DNA from: an uncultured Syntrophobacterales bacterium
GTDB lineage: Bacteria > Desulfobacterota > Syntrophia > Syntrophales > UBA5619
Assembly (NCBI GenBank): GCA_903903205.1
Contig: CAIUXU010000369.1
Span: 1 to 7,249 of the forward strand
Length of the DNA stretch: 7,249 bases
Reading direction: 5' to 3'
The position numbers were made by a program, and so were the translations under genes. Below the pieces are notes generated by a model. That model searched no databases. It was not told where the DNA came from and saw nothing but the letters and a program-made list of their open reading frames with translations. Numbering within the stretch: position 1 is the stretch's first letter; each line of letters begins with the position of its first letter. Below, piece by piece: positions 5,768 through 7,249 of this stretch.

Positions 5768-6502
5768 TTAGTTTTTGCCGCTTATTTGCAATAATATTTG
5801 TTGCAGTTCTTCTTTTTTGTTCCTTCTTTTTGCGTAGCGCAGCAGCCTGTCCGTATTCACGGTATATTTCCCCAGCGCGCTTTCAAAAATATTAAGGATT
5901 TCATGGCCCTGCAAAAAAAAGAAGATTCCTGAGTCTGCAACCAGATCCACAAGAATCTTTTCTATGGTCGGGACGGTTACGGCGTCCGCCTCCTGAAGCG
6001 GCGCTTCGCTGATCAGAGATTTAACGATGACGGCGTCTTTTCCGTCCAATACGAAATTCTCCATGATATCTCGCGGCGGCTCTTTAAAGGTGTTCTTATT
6101 GGTTTCTTTGATAAAATGGAAAACGGCATCGATTGTTCCACGTGCCGCCTCGACCAGCAGGAAATCATAGAGTGCCAAATGTTGAAAAAACTCTTTCAAT
6201 GCGGAAGTATGCCAGCAACAAAAGGTGACAAGGGGGAACTGTTTTTTTATCCGGGAAGAAATATCCTTTTGTTTTTTAGTCAGGATGGGCGAAAAACAAT
6301 TTCCCTTGCCCAACGCATAAATCCCGCGGCCAATTCGTTTTAAGAAACCCTGCCGTACCAAATGGTAAATCCGCCAGGTTGCCGTTGCTCTTTTGATATC
6401 GGGTTGTGTTTTGGAGAAAAAATCGTAAACATCGTTTGTGGTAAACGATTCCCGATGCTCAAAGTTTTGGGATAGAGTTTCCGTATCTTTTTCAAGCCTC
6501 AT
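5768..6502 (-). CDS. AbiEi-like winged-helix antitoxin (DUF6577-like)
   Basis: This 244-residue protein lies directly upstream of the AbiEii-type toxin, the normal position of an AbiEi antitoxin. Residues about 19-64 read as a winged helix-turn-helix: SFTTNDVYDFF, then a recognition-helix region RATATWRIYHLVRQGFL, then a basic wing RIGRGIYAL. AbiEi proteins use this domain to bind the operon promoter and repress it. The rest includes FCCWHTSALKEFF (94-106), TVPTIEKILVDLVAD (176-190) and a basic C-terminus LLRYAKRRNKKEE. I recall this arrangement from the DUF6577 group rather than classical AbiEi, so the family name is tentative. AbiE pairs are classed as type IV systems, in which the antitoxin counteracts the toxin without a stable complex. 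Start: the ATG at 6502, preferred to the TTG at 6517 because a promoter places the transcript start exactly on that ATG; there is no Shine-Dalgarno sequence. It is AT-rich like the toxin gene. Confidence 0.75.
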   Translation of the reverse strand: MRLEKDTETLSQNFEHRESFTTNDVYDFFSKTQPDIKRATATWRIYHLVRQGFLKRIGRGIYALGKGNCFSPILTKKQKDISSRIKKQFPLVTFCCWHTSALKEFFQHLALYDFLLVEAARGTIDAVFHFIKETNKNTFKEPPRDIMENFVLDGKDAVIVKSLISEAPLQEADAVTVPTIEKILVDLVADSGIFFFLQGHEILNIFESALGKYTVNTDRLLRYAKRRNKKEELQQILLQISGKN

Positions 6503-6505
6503 GCC

Positions 6506-6526
6506 GCCACTATACAAATTATTGGC
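6506..6526. promoter_or_regulatory. Dyad over the antitoxin -10 box, possible operator
   Basis: On the minus strand the 21 bases read GCCA-n-TA, a 7-base centre, then TA-n-TGGC, so six bases of each half-site are symmetric. The dyad covers the -10 element of the antitoxin promoter. AbiEi proteins are known to autoregulate through inverted repeats in their promoters, so this is a plausible binding site. It is short, and the match could be chance. Confidence 0.4.
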
Positions 6527-6536
6527 AAAAAGTCAA
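6509..6536 (-). promoter_or_regulatory. Promoter of the antitoxin-toxin operon, apparently leaderless
   Basis: TTGACT (6536-6531), a 16-base spacer and TATAGT (6514-6509) make a good sigma70-type promoter on the minus strand. Exactly six bases (GGCGGC) separate the -10 box from the ATG at 6502, so the usual +1 position is the A of the start codon. The sequence between contains no Shine-Dalgarno motif. Both facts suggest a leaderless message. Confidence 0.6.
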
Positions 6537-6641
6537 ACTCATCTTCTACAGTTGCTAAAAAATAGTTCCACCATTTTAGATAGATATCTGCCTTGAAAAA
6601 GTTCTTGGCACCACAGATTGCTCTTTGACAACGTTTAGAAG
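6527..6641. other. AT-rich spacer between transposase stop and antitoxin promoter
   Basis: This 115-base stretch contains no convincing gene. It must include the IS end downstream of the transposase and the -35 side of the antitoxin promoter, and it is clearly AT-richer than the transposase gene. I found no recognisable hsdM C-terminus in it, although an hsdM gene might be expected upstream of the AbiE pair if this was a type I restriction locus. No terminator hairpin with a T-run is evident, so readthrough from the transposase into the AbiE operon is possible. Confidence 0.4.
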
Positions 6642-7249
6642 TCATGCCATCTCCCGGATTGTCGGCGGGATGGCCACCCCGACCGCCTGGAAGACCTTCC
6701 CACAGGTACCGAGGCATTCGCTCCTTATGGCGAGCGTCTTGCCCCGGTCTGCAATCTTGATCTCCTGCAGGGCCTTGAGATCTCGTTTGATATCGGCCCA
6801 CTCGAAACAGTGACCGGCTTTCTCCAGCCTGCGATCCAACTCCTTCCGGATGACCAGTGCAAGAAAGCTGCAGAAGACATGACCCCGGATGGTTTCATCC
6901 AGCTTATGGAAGATGGGGCGGGTGTCCAGAACCGACTTCATGTCCCGGAAGACCTGCTCCACCTGCCAGAGCTCCTTGTACTTGAGGGCCACTTGCTCCG
7001 CCGTCAGCGTGGTATTCGTCTTGAGAACCCACTTCCCGTCGTACCGCACCTCTTCCTCTATCTTCGCCTGATTGACGGAAACGGTTTCCCGATCCAGCTT
7101 CAGGTATTTCCGGTAGCCCTTGTTCCCCACGAGGGATTTCGGGTCGGTCTTGAGTTTCTCCTGGAGGGAGTCGATGATCGCCTGCCGGTCCGCCGCATCC
7201 TTCCGGGCCTGCTTTTCATTCAGGCAAACGATGTACCGGCAGCCACCCA
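6642..7249 (-). CDS. IS1634-family transposase, C-terminal part (5' end outside window)
   Basis: The minus-strand frame is open from the right edge to a TGA at 6642-6644, showing 201 complete residues; the GTG at 7130 is internal. It reads as the C-terminal third to half of an IS4-superfamily (IS1634-type) DDE transposase. Features include CRYIVCLNEKQARKDAADRQ at the edge, then LVGNKGYRKYLK, YDGKWVLKTNTTLTAEQVAL, and the catalytic-Glu region YKELWQVEQVFRDMK, which corresponds to the YREK-type signature. RPIFHKLDETIRGHVFCSFL and a terminal IPPTIREMA follow. The visible part has no frameshift, so the element may be complete beyond the edge. It points in the same direction as the AbiE operon, ending 139 bases upstream of the antitoxin ATG. 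The terminal inverted repeat should lie within 6527-6641 but cannot be identified without the other end. Confidence 0.9.
   Translation of the reverse strand, partial: GGCRYIVCLNEKQARKDAADRQAIIDSLQEKLKTDPKSLVGNKGYRKYLKLDRETVSVNQAKIEEEVRYDGKWVLKTNTTLTAEQVALKYKELWQVEQVFRDMKSVLDTRPIFHKLDETIRGHVFCSFLALVIRKELDRRLEKAGHCFEWADIKRDLKALQEIKIADRGKTLAIRSECLGTCGKVFQAVGVAIPPTIREMA

Noticed and set aside
1..7249. CRISPR array or tRNA/rRNA genes
   Set aside because: No regularly spaced direct repeats, and no cloverleaf or rRNA-like sequences were seen on either strand.

Overview
The window looks like an accessory-invaded stretch of an anaerobic, GC-rich bacterial chromosome. The protein style (NadA of the short single-domain type, FdhD, a CXXC-type MnmA, a long EpsC-type serine acetyltransferase, a baeRF protein) suggests Desulfobacterota/'Deltaproteobacteria', perhaps near the Syntrophales. 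That placement is inference from family resemblance, not a search.

Layout: (1) 1-504 (+) is the C-terminal part of a baeRF-domain protein whose start lies left of the window. (2) 570-4407 is a minus-strand run transcribed leftward: mnmA (tRNA 2-thiouridylase), nadA (quinolinate synthase), fdhD (formate dehydrogenase sulfurtransferase) and an epsC-type serine O-acetyltransferase. mnmA and nadA are separated by 1 nt and nadA and fdhD by 11 nt. The fdhD-epsC gap holds a compact set of inverted repeats, and one arm encodes the fdhD stop codon. (3) 4411-4543 is a short GC-rich, non-coding, hairpin-rich stretch upstream of mnmA. (4) 4544-6502 is a visibly AT-richer island on the same strand: an AbiEi-like winged-helix antitoxin, an AbiEii-type nucleotidyltransferase toxin, and a short remnant that reads as the first 43 residues of a type I restriction specificity subunit (HsdS). 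The remnant's ATG overlaps the toxin stop codon as ATGA. (5) 6642-7249 is the C-terminal part of an IS1634-type transposase that runs off the right edge.

Functionally, the housekeeping run shares one theme. EpsC feeds cysteine synthesis, MnmA and FdhD move cysteine-derived persulfide sulfur onto tRNA and the molybdenum cofactor, and NadA carries a 4Fe-4S cluster. MnmA (CXXC plus a distal Cys) and EpsC (a four-cysteine cluster) also show cysteine patterns that could bind metal or Fe-S.

The most notable hidden structure is the third cistron of the AbiE operon. The toxin-antitoxin pair appears to be what is left of a type I restriction-modification locus, cut inside hsdS on the mnmA side and bounded by an IS element on the other. 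The AbiE operon also has a well-formed promoter placed so that transcription would start on the A of the antitoxin ATG (a leaderless mRNA), with a dyad over its -10 box.
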